Positions 1-11,114 of a stretch of 64,000 nucleotides of DNA are shown here, piece after piece. Made by a program: the position numbers and the translations under genes. How positions within the stretch are numbered: position 1 is the stretch's first letter; every line of letters starts with the position of its first letter. Below the pieces are notes generated by a model. The model did no database searches. It was given only the letters and a program-made list of their open reading frames with translations, and was not told the DNA's origin. This stretch comes from Coffea arabica (lineage: Eukaryota; Streptophyta; Magnoliopsida; Gentianales; Rubiaceae): NCBI RefSeq assembly GCF_036785885.1, contig NC_092322.1:11678466-11742465 (forward strand). Reading direction: 5' to 3'.

Positions 1-750
1 TTTGAAGGTGCAAGGTTTCTGGGGTGTAGGTTCGGGTGTCTATCTGTTCCGAATTGTAAAGTTTAGCTCAAATCCACTTTCCAGGGATGGCGCGTTTGCC
101 TTGCCAGTGGGAGGGGTTCCTAGAGGGCTTTTCATTGGCCAGAAGGGTGTTAGTAGCTAAGGTGGTGAGGTGTACTTTCCCTGTGGAGGGTTTTTTTAAG
201 CTTAACACTGACGGTTGTTCTACGGTCGGTGGCAGTGGGGGCGGTGGGGTGATTAGGGATTCGAGGGGAAAACTCATTATTGCTTTTGCGGATTCTTTTG
301 GCTCTCTGAATTCCCTGCAGGCTGAGGCTCGGGCTCTCTTGTTAGGGCTTCAGCTGGGGTGCAGCTTAGGGATTTCGCAGATGTTGGTTGAATCTGATTG
401 CTTGGTCTTAGTCAATTGTTTAAAGGGGGTTTGGGGGGTTCCTGCGGTGATTCGGCCAGTTGTTCGTGCTGTTCGTCTGCTTGCTTCTGCTGGCCATCAG
501 TTTGGTCATTGCTTCCGGGAGGGGAACATGGTGGCGGACTCGTTTGCAACGTTTGGGGTGGAGTGTGGCTCTCGATCTATTTTCACGTCAGCGTCTCAGT
601 TGCCCCTGCGCTCCAGGGGGCTCTTAGCTCTGGACATGCAGAATTTCTATAGTTTTCGTTTTTCTCTTAGGATGTAGGGCTCTGGATGATTCCTTGGCGT
701 TGTGTTCTGGTTTCTTTTTTTGATGAATAAAACAGATTATTACTAAAAAA
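1..750 (+). mobile_element. 3' end of a LINE (L1-type non-LTR retrotransposon)
   Basis: The window opens inside a non-LTR retrotransposon. It carries an RNase H-type domain that ends in a stop at 675-677. A short 3' UTR follows, with a 'gatgaataaaa' tail and an A-run at about 746-755, which is the usual plant L1 3' structure. A second A-run at about 784-800 could be the tail of an older insertion. The 5' part (endonuclease, reverse transcriptase) lies outside the window or is missing. No target duplication can be tested because the left end is not visible. Confidence 0.8.
87..677 (+). CDS. RNase H-like domain of LINE polyprotein (C-terminal fragment)
   Basis: This is the C-terminal RNase H (RVT_3) module of a plant LINE ORF2. 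In the open frame the acidic catalytic residues all look present: Asp in the NTDG motif (about residue 42), Glu in QAEA (about 80), Asp in VESD (about 104) and Asp in VADSFA (about 151). The module removes RNA from RNA/DNA hybrids during retrotransposition. The ATG at 87 is only the first in the open frame; the true protein starts upstream of the window, so this is a fragment. The frame is unbroken to its stop, so the copy is fairly young or the domain has been kept. A domesticated stand-alone RNase H gene is possible but less likely, given the A-rich tail directly after it. Confidence 0.75.
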   Translation: MARLPCQWEGFLEGFSLARRVLVAKVVRCTFPVEGFFKLNTDGCSTVGGSGGGGVIRDSRGKLIIAFADSFGSLNSLQAEARALLLGLQLGCSLGISQMLVESDCLVLVNCLKGVWGVPAVIRPVVRAVRLLASAGHQFGHCFREGNMVADSFATFGVECGSRSIFTSASQLPLRSRGLLALDMQNFYSFRFSLRM

Positions 751-757
751 AAAACAA

Positions 758-1985
758 ATAATATACTGGCCATTCCTACTATTAAAAAAAAAAAAAAAAA
801 CCTCACAATCCCAAAAAACCCTACTCTTGCGGTTGAAATTCAAATCCATTCTTTGATCCAAACTCATTCTTATATAGTATAAGGATGTCATTGCTGCTTA
901 TAAGATTAGTTTATGATCCATTTTCAAATATTTATGCTCTGCTGAATATGTCGCACTCCCCATTTAATGTGCCTTGACATCCTTTGTAGTTTGTACAATT
1001 TCAATATATCTACAAAAATCGATTAACCCCTGTCAGACTTACTTCCATTGTCCCTATCACACCATTTTGTTGCAATTCTCCCAAGTACTTTGCACAATTA
1101 GGATGCTTCAATCAAAGTTATTTGATACTTCTTTCTCAATCCCTTTGCCACCATCACACTTCTTCCATGGCCCTTGTCTCTCTCTCTCTCTCACACACAC
1201 ACACATATATATATATACAGGTAATTTCACCAATATTTCGCGACAATTATGTGAATAACTTTTTTGAAGTTTCTAAATCGATGCAAGTTTCTAAGGATAA
1301 AAATCCAAAATTGCGACCAAGAAAGAAGTGAAACAAGAAGGAAAGCTTAACATGGACCACATGTAAACTAATTTTTTCTCAAGAACTGCATTGCTAGACC
1401 TGGAATTTGCAGTAGCACCACACAAAATCACAGAAAATCAAAATAATAGTAGTACTTTTTGTGATGTGATATTATTTGAAAAAAATATTTAGAAAAATAT
1501 TATAGTATTTTTTATGATATGATGTATGTGAAATTAAAAAATAGTTAAAAAATTGTGTTTATGATACAAATAAGATAATATTTGTAATTTTTTTTCTCAA
1601 AATATACTGTCCAAACGGACCCAACAAACTAGTGCCTCCGAACCTAGTACTAAGATTTGAGACAGTCGGGCCAAAAAGCAACTTATTGGAATATAAATCA
1701 GTGCATATCTACGACAAAGAATCCCAACAAACTACTTCACTGAGATTTGGCTTTACAGCTAAGTACCCACAGGAAACTGTAAAGTTTCCTTCTTTAATCT
1801 TTATATATGTACCCCCATTTGTACACTAGAATATAGTTCTATAGTTTGTCTTTTAAAGTGATGAACAAGTTGGCAGGAAATAATTTCAGACTGATAGCGA
1901 GAGAACTTATAAAATAGGACAAATTGAACAAGCAAGTCTTGAAAACAATGCCCAATGGAGAGATCCTCATCCAGAAAAAGAATCA
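758..1985. other. A/T-rich intergenic stretch
   Basis: I see no gene here. The stretch holds a compound microsatellite at 1176-1217 and, at about 1440-1625, an A/T-rich block ending in 'ctgtccaaacggaccc'. That block resembles the edge of a small non-autonomous DNA transposon. The Harbinger element begins immediately to the right. Confidence 0.5.
1176..1217. repeat. compound microsatellite (CT)n(CA)n(TA)n
   Basis: Three adjoining dinucleotide runs: CT/TC to 1191, CA to about 1204, then TA to 1217. Confidence 0.95.
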
Positions 1986-3154
1986 GGGGCTGCTTGGTTA
2001 AAAGGTTTGGGAATCAAATAATGGAATGAACCCCTTATTTGTTGCTTGGGTTAAGTCTATTGGAATGCAATTTCTGGAATCATTTCTAAAAAATCGGACT
2101 TTCACCATTCCTGAGTAAATTGGGAGGTTTTGGACAAAACCCTAAACTCATTCCCGAGCAAAAACATTTATGACGAACCTACCCTCTTTTTTTCTTCATT
2201 ACACGCCGCATCTTCTGTTCTTTTTCTTCATCAGATTTTCTACCTCTTCTACTTCACCGGTTGGACAACCATAAAGATCAGTGGCTTTCGACTCTCCTTG
2301 GACAACGAATTCTAGAGTTGAAGAGTCTTCTACTAGGGTGAATTCCTTGATCCCAGGTCAGTGGATTACAAACTCCCTTGCCTCTGCAATTTTCTTTTCG
2401 TATGCAAGCTTTTCTCTTTCTTCTTCTCTGTTTTTTTCAGACTACTCACTGGGTAGCTGAAAATAAAGAAGAAAAGAAGGGAATCTGATACAATAACACT
2501 AACTGGACCAAAATGCTATGCTCTGGACCCATCACCTTCTCACTTTTATTCCACTCACGCTACACAATCTGTCAGTTTTGCAAAAAAATCTTCCTTCCAT
2601 GAATTCATATTCTTTTGTCACAAAATCCAATAAGAAATTATTTCCATTGGTGAGAATAATACATGTTTTTAATCCATGTATTTTGTTGTAATACATGTAT
2701 TTTAATTCACTTACTTCAACAAATACATTATTTTGTTTTTTTTTGGTGAGATAAATGTTAATGTCACTAGATTTGTCATTTTTATGTTTTTAATGTGTTT
2801 TCTTGGATTACGCATTCAATGGAGGTCAATCAATTCTTGATCTTTTGGTTATTTGATCCGTGAATACTGGTATAGTTTGGGTGGGTTTCTACATGCCCTG
2901 TACCTGTTTGTAAAATTGTCTGCTTGAATAGCTTTCAGTTTCATAGTTATTCGTACATATTTCAAGTTTCAACTATCAATTTCGTTTGTTTATGCTTATT
3001 TATATCTATACATCATTGTGTTTACGGATGTATGATGCATGTCTAGGCCCTTTTAATAAGATCAATTGATGTTTAATGCATTTGAAGATTTTGATGCCGT
3101 AATCTAGTTTGGTGAATACTTACGTTTGGTTGTCATATTGTTATGTAGACAAAG

Positions 3155-4572
3155 ATGCCATGTTTGCCTATTGAAAACAGAAGACGCAAAAAATATCGAG
3201 GGCAAAGCCAGATTTTATCAGGAATGATAATGGTTGTTAATGCACTGTTTATGATGTGGTACCAGTTAATATTCATTCATCTCAAAAGTAGAAGACGCCA
3301 AATAAAATCAAAAGAAGAAAAAGTCACTGAGCGCATGCAACACTTATTCAATTTGACTAGGGAGAGTGATGCTTATTGTATTAGCGAACTTCGTATGGAT
3401 AGACGAACATTTGGGATATTATGTGAAATGATTAGAGACACTGGAGGTTTGAAAGCTACAAGAAACATGTCAATAGAAGAAATTGTTGCCATGTTTGTAT
3501 ATGTTTTGGCTCACCACAAGAAAAGTAGAACAATTTGTGGTCTATTTTGGAGAAGTAGAGAAACGGTGAGTCGTCAATTTAATCTTTGCCTCCTAGCAGT
3601 TTTGAAATTGCATACTATATTATTTAAGAAGCCTGAGCCTATTACCGAAGATTGCACAGATGAGAGATGGAAATGTTTTAAGGTAATTCAAACATTAAAA
3701 TACAATCATTTAATAAAATGTATGTTTTCATCTAAACTATCCAATATAGACATTTTAACTCATTTATATTTTTTATTTTTGTTAAAATAGAATTTTTTAG
3801 GTGCCTTAGATGGGACATTAATAGATGTGACACCACCCACCGAACAAAAATCAAGATACCGAACAAGAAAAGGAAGTATCGCAACGAATGTATTAGGGAT
3901 TTGTTCTCCTAATATGCAATTTATCTATGTCTTGCCTGGTTGGGAAGGTTCGACACATGATGGTCGTGTGCTTCGAAATGCTATCTCTAGACCAAATGGT
4001 CTTAGAGTCCCACAAGGTAAACATATATTGCAATATTCAATACCATTCAATCAATTTTTTTTCGAAAATAAGGTAGTCTAGTATTAATTTGTATATGATT
4101 GAATTTTGAAGGTTGTTATTACTTGGTGGATGCTGGATATTGTAATGCTGATGGATTTCTTGCCCCTTATCGAGGGCAAAGATATCACCTTAATGAATTC
4201 AATGGTTATCGACCACAAAGACCAGAGGAATATTTCAACATGAAACATTCTAAAGCTAGAAATATCATAGAAAGATGTTTTGGATTGCAAAAAGGAAGGT
4301 GGAAGATTCTAGCATCCCCTTCATTTTTTCCAATTCAAACACAAGTGCGAATAATTATGGCATGTTGTCTGCTGCACAACTTGATAAGGAAGTTCATGAC
4401 TTTTGATCCACAAGAATTACTGCAAAGTGAAGAAAATGAAAGTGAAGATGAAGACAGTGATGAAGAAGTAGAGTACATATCCACTATTTTGCCAAGTGAT
4501 CAATGGGCAAATTTTAGAAATAATTTAGCACATGAAATGTTTGACAATTGGAGGGCTGGACTTAGTATTTAG
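3155..4572 (+). CDS. Harbinger-type DDE transposase (ALP1/HARBI1-like), three exons
   Basis: This is the transposase of the surrounding element. My splice model is exon 1 3155-3682, intron 3683-3790, exon 2 3791-4016, intron 4017-4111, exon 3 4112-4572. Both introns have GT/AG borders and restore the conserved junctions ([11 protein letters not shown] and [13 protein letters not shown]). The DDE residues are visible: Asp in GALDGT, Asp in GSTHDGR, Glu in NIIERCFG. An N-terminal helix-turn-helix-type domain precedes them, and an acidic tail rich in Glu/Asp ends the protein. I find no premature stop in the three exons, so this gene may still be translatable. An AG just before the ATG at 3155 (gttatgtag at 3141-3149) suggests an upstream non-coding exon. 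Cellular ALP1-like domesticated proteins look similar, but the flanking inverted repeats favour a transposon gene. Confidence 0.85.
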
Positions 4573-4800
4573 CTATGAATGGATGTTTAGATCTTAGACT
4601 CATTAAATTTGGATTGACATTTGATGTACTCTTGTAGTGGATTTGTGAATTAGATTGACACTTGATGTATGTTCTTTTAAATTTAGATTGACTTTTAATT
4701 GTATGTTCTTTTATGTGTTTTGTTATATTATAAATTTCAGTTATATGCTATTGTGTATCAAAATTAATTGATATATATGGGTTGACTTCTAAATGATAAG

Positions 4801-5882
4801 ATGGAGAATGATGAAATTGTACGTTGAAGAGGGAAAAATAAATGTTTTTGGACTGGTGAAGAGGTAAAAGTGCTCATAGAATCATTGCAAGAGTTGGCTT
4901 GTGATCCAATGTGGAAATCAGATGGAGGATTTAAAAATAATTATATGAGCGAATTGCTTAAAATTATCTTGCGTAAGCAACCTACTTTTACCAAACAAGT
5001 CAGCCCACATATTGAATCAAAAGTTAAGTGGCTGAAAAATAGGTTCCATGCAATTGTTGAAATGTGCAAAGAAAGTGGTTGTAGTTGGAATGATGCTGAG
5101 AAAAAGATTTCTTGTGAAAAACAGTAGTATGATGATTGGTGCAAGGTAAGAAATTGATTACTTTTTACATTCTGATATGTTCTTTTTCAACCTTTTATTA
5201 AGATTATCATTTATCTTTCTATTCTATCTCTAGACTCATAAGGATGCGAAGGGACTTTGCGATGTCAAATTTCCATATTTAGGAGATCTTGAAATTGTAT
5301 ATGGAAGAGACAGAGCCACTGGAAATGTTGCTGAAGATTTTGCACAAGCTGTCCAAGATATGGAAGATGTCCAAAATTTGGAGGAAGGAGATGAAGGGCT
5401 TGATGCTATATCAAACTCGGATAATGATAAGGTAGAAGAAGATGAAGTAAATTCTATGGAGCAATCAACTCAACCAAGCTCAACAAGCACAAGAAATTCC
5501 AAGAAACAAAAGAAACAATCCCCTCCCATTGCAAATGTGTCAAAAAAAAATGAAATCTGCATCAACAACAAGGGGTGATCTTGATGCATCATTGCAACTT
5601 CTCACCAGCAAATTTGGAGATTTCGTGGAGGGAATTCAAGCTAATTTCACAACTATGGCAGCAGCCATGTCAAATGAGGATAAACGTGAGCAATTGGTCT
5701 CCGATAGAAGAGATCAAGTTGTTGCTGAGTTAATGAAACTTGCTTTACCGAGTGGAGATGTAATGAATGCAGCCGACATACTTTCGGAGCAGATTTCCAA
5801 GCTTCATGTGTTCTACAATCTTCCTGCAGAAATGAAACGACAATATGTAATTAACCTCCTTTATCCTCCATCTACTCGCTGA
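4801..5882 (+). pseudogene. Harbinger Myb/SANT-like DNA-binding partner gene, disrupted
   Basis: Directly downstream of the transposase lies the second Harbinger gene, the Myb/SANT-like protein that helps the transposase bind the element ends. The trihelix-like N-terminus is recognisable (FWTGEEVKVLIESL; a W-K-S-D-G-G-F segment; a VKWLKNRFHA helix). A GT/AG intron at about 5146-5233 follows, then an acidic linker, a Lys-rich stretch, and a C-terminal helical region ending at a stop at 5880-5882. Three lesions are visible: an in-frame TGA at 4825-4827, a TAG at 5125-5127, and a frameshift in a nine-A run at 5542-5550. After that run the reading continues in another frame. The product would be non-functional unless translation starts downstream. 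Confidence 0.82.
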
Positions 5883-6137
5883 AGTAAAATTATTGTTAGC
5901 TGGAAAGTGATGATTTGATGGCAATTTTTTTTGTTATGGTGATTGTTAGATGGTTATATGATTAGTCTTTTGGAGATTGTGGACATTGAGTGGCACTCTC
6001 GACTGGATTAGACAATTGATTTGTATTTGGTATGGTTAGTTTTTGTGATTTGAGTTTCCTTCTTTTGTTCATATATGTAAGGAGAGATCTATTTCATATC
6101 ATTATCTAATGTAGGAACCACAAACGACTTGTTAATG

Positions 6138-6888
6138 GAATAAATTTCGAAAAAGAAAGAGTTTTTAAACTAACTTCCTAAAGGCTGGCAATTTTTGAGT
6201 CTCTTCCCAAAGGATGAAAAACACATTCAAGAAATGCGTTCTTCCAAATAAAAATGCAACTTTCAAATACGTTATTTTAATTTTCGTAAATTTGTTTAAA
6301 TATAAAAAATTGGTTAAATAGCGTATTAAATGCAAAACCTGCTAATTTTCCATAAAGAGCTGGTATCTTATGAGTAATTTCTTTTTTTTTTTTAACTTTC
6401 ACGTATTTAATTTATGTTAAATACGAAACATACTAGTTTTCCTTTGGGCGCTATTTAATCAATTTTTTCCATAAAGAGTTTGTATGTTTTCCATAAAGAG
6501 TTGGTACAAAACATACTACAAAACCTGCCAGTTTCCCTTAAAGAGCTGGTATTTTATGGGCAATTTTTTTTTTTTAACTTTCACATATTTAATTTATGTT
6601 AAATACAAAACATACTAGTTTTCCTTTGGGCACTATTTAATCAATTTTTCCCATAAAGCTGGTACAAAACCTGCCAGTTTCCTATCAAGAGCTAGTATCT
6701 TATGGGCTATTTAACCAATTTTTCATATTTAAAAAAATTTCTAAAACATAAAATAACGTATTTGAAAGTTGCGTTTTTATTTGGAAAAACACATTCCTTG
6801 GATGCATTTTTCACCTTTTGGAAAGAGACTCAAAAATCGTCACCTTTTGGGTGATTGTTTAAAAACTCCTTTTTTTGGGAATTTACTC
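6138..6888. mobile_element. Mutator-like inverted-repeat MITE nested in the Harbinger element
   Basis: This is a 751-bp foldback element. Its outer 150-200 bp on each side are inverted copies of each other; both sides contain 'gagtttttaaac', 'atttttgagtctct', a 'gaaaaacacattc'-like segment and 'caactttcaaatacgttatttt'. It is flanked by a perfect 10-bp direct repeat, cttgttaatg, at 6128-6137 and 6889-6898. Long terminal repeats plus a 9-11 bp duplication point to the Mutator-like superfamily. There is no coding capacity. The centre contains partial tandem copies of a segment with 'ccataaagagctggta' and 'actagttttcctttggg' at about 6340-6720. Confidence 0.85.
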
Positions 6889-7251
6889 CTTGTTAATGCA
6901 GCCACTATATTTAGTTTCTGGTATTAATTTTTTTATTATTTATGATTTTCTTATGTTTTATCAAAAAGTTAATAACTATTGTAGTTACAATTATGAAAAT
7001 GTTAATTTGTCGTATGTGTAATTCTTTTGTTTTAGAAGAATTGTTATATCAGGGGTAAATTTGGAATTTAATTGCATTTAATTCCGAAACACTCATCAAA
7101 CCAAGTATCAGGAATTGGAATAATGCTAATTCCAATGTGTGAACCAAGTAAGATATTGGAATGAAAAGTTTTAATTCCAAAACCAGAGTCTATGATTCCA
7201 ATTACAATTCCAATTCCTAAGCTTGAACCAAGCGCCCCCTCAGTTTTATAC

Positions 7252-7753
7252 GTTAAGTATTTCAACAGTGCCCAATAATGCTTATCTGAACTATATATAA
7301 GCCTGAGATTAAAGGAATCCCACATACAATTTAAGTATATGTTAGCTCAAAAAATTGAAATATATGTTAGTATGTAGGTTTTCCCTTTTGTTAATTTTTG
7401 TAAATGCTGTGTTCATTCAGCTTAGAAACTCTTTCCTTCATATCAAATAAGAGTACTAATACTTCCCATTAAATCAGGAAAAAAACTTTTAATTAACTAC
7501 TATATTGTACTGCAATGAATCCTTTATTTATTTATTTTTTGCAACCAAGTTTGATTCACTTATCCTCTTGTTGGTTGTTGAGCCTACATCTCCAGAGTAC
7601 TACTGATCTAGTTGTTGAAATTTTGAAATAAAGTAGTCATTGCAAGTCTTTTTTTTTTTTTTTTTTGCTGTTTTTCATGTAATTTACTAAAAGTGCCTCC
7701 AGCTAATATGTAAATTTTTTTTCCATTTTCTACCGAACAAAATGGAACTATAT
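7252..7753 (+). repeat. 500-bp dispersed direct repeat, copy 1
   Basis: This segment is nearly identical, apart from scattered substitutions and poly-T length changes, to 10253-10755 in the same orientation. Homology starts at 'gttaagtatttcaac' and ends at 'aaaatggaactatat'. It begins 10 bp after the Harbinger target duplication. Confidence 0.9.
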
Positions 7754-7782
7754 CAAACGGCAGCCTTGAAAGTTATCTGGAA

Positions 7783-8160
7783 CTATCCACTTATCCCCCT
7801 GAGGGAGCACCTGAAGTAGTATTTTCTACCCCACCCAAAAACCAAGAACAATCCATGCCCAAACTCTACGGCAGAAAACATTAGTGGATATAACACTGAC
7901 TTTTCAAACCCATGTTCTGTTTGTTTTGTTATGAAATCCACGAAAGCATGACAAGTATGAATACTCCAGAAAGCTATCCCCAATATCCGGAGAGCATCAC
8001 CCCATACAGAACCATCCCCAGCATACCCTAGCGGGATGCATTTGCACCGTCGTCTAAACTCAACTCCTTCACTTCTAGCCAGTAGATGATAGCTAAAGAT
8101 TGACCAAGCGCATCCTGCCAAAGCTCTCAGGAACCAGGGCTGGTATCCGCCTGTTTTCCC
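7783..8160 (-). pseudogene. unrecognised open reading frame, possible gene remnant
   Basis: On the minus strand a frame of about 125 codons runs to a stop at about 7783. It contains aromatic- and Cys-rich segments such as GGYQPWFLRALAGCAWSIF and FGHGLFLVFGWGRKYYF. An in-frame stop just upstream (about 8185) and the lack of a good ATG argue against an intact gene. I do not recognise the family. The neighbouring frame at 8093-8225 is also open (LGLATLGLGAEIFAVYWENR), after a plausible 'ctttcag' acceptor, so two exons or a frameshift are both possible. It lies just beyond the 500-bp repeat. Confidence 0.25.
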
Positions 8161-8251
8161 AATACACGGCGAATATTTCTGCTCCTAATCCCAAAGTGGC
8201 CAGGCCAAGCTGAAAGACGAAGAAGTATATGTTCAGGCCAGCGATATATAT

Positions 8252-8485
8252 TACTACTAAAAGATAAAAAGAATCTATTATTACTAAAAGAAAAAATGAA
8301 TCCCCAGCGGTCTTGAAGAAAATCCCAAAAAAGAAGAAAGAAGAAAAAGAACCATGATTCATCAAAGCTTGGATATACTCAAGCCAATTATAGATATTAC
8401 TACTAAAAGATAAAAAGAAACCTGAGCGGTCTTGAAAGAAAATCCAAAAAAAAAAAGAAAAGAAGAAAAAGAATCAAGAGTTTGT
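8252..8485. repeat. imperfect tandem duplication, about 145-bp period
   Basis: 'attactactaaaagataaaaag', then 'gcggtcttga' and an A-rich purine tract, occur at about 8252-8355 and again at about 8395-8485. Confidence 0.65.
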
Positions 8486-8571
8486 CTTCAAAACAAAAAA
8501 GAAAAAAAGACCTGTTAGCTACTAGCCATGTATTTCAAACCCTAAATGACTTGTTAGCTTAAAAGTAAGCT

Positions 8572-8576
<5 letters not shown>

Positions 8577-8623
<47 letters not shown>
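8577..8623. repeat. (AT)n microsatellite, about 47 bp
   Basis: An uninterrupted AT dinucleotide run. Confidence 0.97.
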
Positions 8624-8624
<1 letters not shown>

Positions 8625-8627
<3 letters not shown>

Positions 8628-10252
8628 TATGAAAACACCGGCAAGTCACACCAAGTACCATTGTTCATCAAAGTTTGGAAAAATAGACCATAGTAGCTGC
8701 TCCTCGGGTTTAGAACAAACTCTATGTGTTGGAGTTTTTTCAACTTTTAAAATTTTACATTAATTATTTAGAAAAGGTAGTGGTGAAACCTGAGGAAGAT
8801 GGCGTTTCTTACACTTCATCGCCAAATTTTTTTTTTTTTTGCTCTCTTTTTCTCTTTCACTCCAACTTTCTATGCCTGATTTTTTTTTCTTTTCTTGCTC
8901 TTTTTGAAAGCGAGGCCTAGCCTATATGCAATAATAAACTAGACTTAGAGTTGGAACGGTTAGTTTTATAGAACCACTTGGTACGCTGAAATAATTTACT
9001 AAAAGGTTTACATGCCAAAAAAAATGTAAATCGTACGTAATACTAATTATAGCCTCCGGCTGCCTGCTCCTAAGTGGTATACACTATTATATAGGCTTAG
9101 CATGGTAGTAGAAAATCGTTTTGTTTCATGTTATAACAATAAAAAATAATAATTAAACTCTGCTATATCGTTTCACCCAGAAGAAAGTTCTTATTCTCAA
9201 GAGGATATAATCGTTATAAATTTGACATGTAAATACTTGTTTATGCAACTAGTACCTATTTATTATACATGATTACCAAATATAAAGCTGATGCTGATTT
9301 TGAAGAAGAAAACCTGAAATACCACATTAACTCGTGTTTTTCTTTTGAATCGTTATGCATATTACATTGCATTGCCTGCATTTATCCGCAATCAAAGCGA
9401 CAAATAAAGTAGGACAGGGGTTCTTAATGTCACGGGCTACTTGTTTTCCTACAAGCCACCATACCGTATGGCACTAGCATATGTTCAAAACTTAAGCTAT
9501 GAATGATTGACTAGTTCAGTTTTAACACAAAATGCGCGAAAGTAATGCAGAAGCACAAGAGTAGTAGGCAAAGATGGAAGTATGTGTGGCAAAAAAAATC
9601 TTATATTACACAAAGTTTCTTGTACAAGGTTGCCAAGATTACTACAAATGGACAGGACTTTACCCTAAAAACTTTACCCTAAAAACGTGTACACAAGTCT
9701 TTACTTATTCACAAAGTCCTAAACTATTTTACAAGGCTCTTGGATAGCCTAAAACGTTTCACAAATTTTTAACATGTACTACATAATTCTAACAATTTGT
9801 GGCACAACCTCCATGCCTTAGTCAAGCCTACAAGGCTTGGCACAAAGTTGGGGAATTGAGGTGTGGGTCTACTAATGGTTCCAACTTTTTTGCCATGACT
9901 ACTTTGTACAGTGTTGCGGAATTTGGCCGACTGGGCATGGTCACTCACGCGCGGATGGGTGCGATCCGTGTCACTAAGATATAGTGATTGTTTTTTTTTT
10001 TTCCCTTTTTGTTTCAGCCATTCAGGAGTTAAATATTTCATTGCACCCTGTACATAATTCTGTTTTTTTTTGTCATTTTATGTTCTAAAAGCGTGATCTA
10101 ACAAGATGGCCTAAACTAAATATAGTATGACTTTAGAAGAGAGCCAACAGATGAAAAAGCAAAAAAAAAAATGAATTTAGTGTCTCACCATTGGCAAACA
10201 AACTTAAAAAATTAGCAATAAAGTGATTCCACTTTTGTTTGTATTTGTATTT
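8625..10252. other. gene-free stretch
   Basis: I see no supportable gene. The stretch is A/T-rich, with two adjacent copies of 'actttaccctaaaa' at about 9658-9686. A slightly more G/C-rich patch at about 9890-9980 has short open frames on both strands that I do not recognise. Confidence 0.4.
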
Positions 10253-10755
10253 GTTAAGTATTTCAACTGTGCCCAATAATGCTTATCTGAACTATATATA
10301 AGCCTGAGATTAAAGGAATCCCACGTACAATTTAAGTATATGTTAGCTCAAAATATTGAAATATATGTTAGTTTGTAGATTTTCCCTTTTGTTAATTTTT
10401 GTAAATGATGTGTTCATTCAGCTTAGAAACTCTTTCCTTCATATCAAATAATAGTACTAATACTTCCCATTAAATCAGGAAAAAATTTTAATTAACTACT
10501 ATATTGTACTGCAATGAATCCTTTATTTATTTATTTTTTTGCAGCCAAGTTTGATTCACTTATCCTCTTGCTGGTTGTTGAGCCTACATCTCCAGAGTAC
10601 TACTGATCTAGTTGTCGAGAATTTGAAACAAAATAGTTATTGCTAGTCTTCTTTTTTTTTTTTGCTATTTTCCATGTAATTTAATTACTAAAAGTGCCTC
10701 CAGCTAATATGTAAATTTTTTTTTTCATTTTCTACCAAACAAAATGGAACTATAT
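10253..10755 (+). repeat. 500-bp dispersed direct repeat, copy 2
   Basis: This is the partner of 7252-7753, same orientation, about 3.0 kb downstream. The flanks of the two copies differ, so the unit itself was duplicated. Confidence 0.9.
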
Positions 10756-11114
10756 TACGAGTTCTCCAACTATAAACACTTCTCAGGTCTCTCACCCTTC
10801 TTTAGTTTGGCTTGTATTATGGGGATAAATATGAACTTCCACGTTAGTAGATATACCAATCGGAAATAATAATTTAGAAGGGGAAAAAATGGAAAAGGGG
10901 AAAAAAAAGTAGGGACTAGAAAAATTGAAGAGAAGTTGGATTCGCAATTTCTTCAAAACGACTTACAAAAGCTGCCTACTGAAAACATACAATTGTCAGC
11001 AAAACTCCTGTGCTAAGTAAGTGCACATATTAGTATTATGAATGACTACGTAGAACTAATCCATTAAGCTAATCTAAAATTAATTAAGCACCTTAGTGCT
11101 TGACAGCCGTTAAT

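Larger units (their letters stand above)
1986..7239 (+). mobile_element. PIF/Harbinger DNA transposon, about 5.25 kb, partly degraded
   Basis: The element carries the two genes typical of PIF/Harbinger: a DDE transposase (3155-4572) and a Myb/SANT-like DNA-binding partner (4801-5882), both on the plus strand. Its ends are imperfect inverted repeats. The left end reads GGGGCTGCTTGGTT from 1986. The right end, read on the minus strand from 7239, gives GGGGGCGCTTGGTT, so 12 of 14 positions match. A 3-bp direct repeat TCA flanks the element at 1983-1985 and 7240-7242. The family normally makes 3-bp duplications, most often TWA. Further in, both ends are rich in 'attccaa/ttggaat' motifs. The partner gene has three lesions, so the copy is probably not autonomous. 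A Mutator-like MITE has inserted at 6138-6888, and without it the element would be about 4.5 kb. Confidence 0.88.

Noticed and set aside
7252..10755. The paired 500-bp repeats as LTRs of a short retrotransposon
   Set aside because: No TG/CA termini, no tRNA primer-binding site or polypurine tract, and no gag/pol sequence between them.
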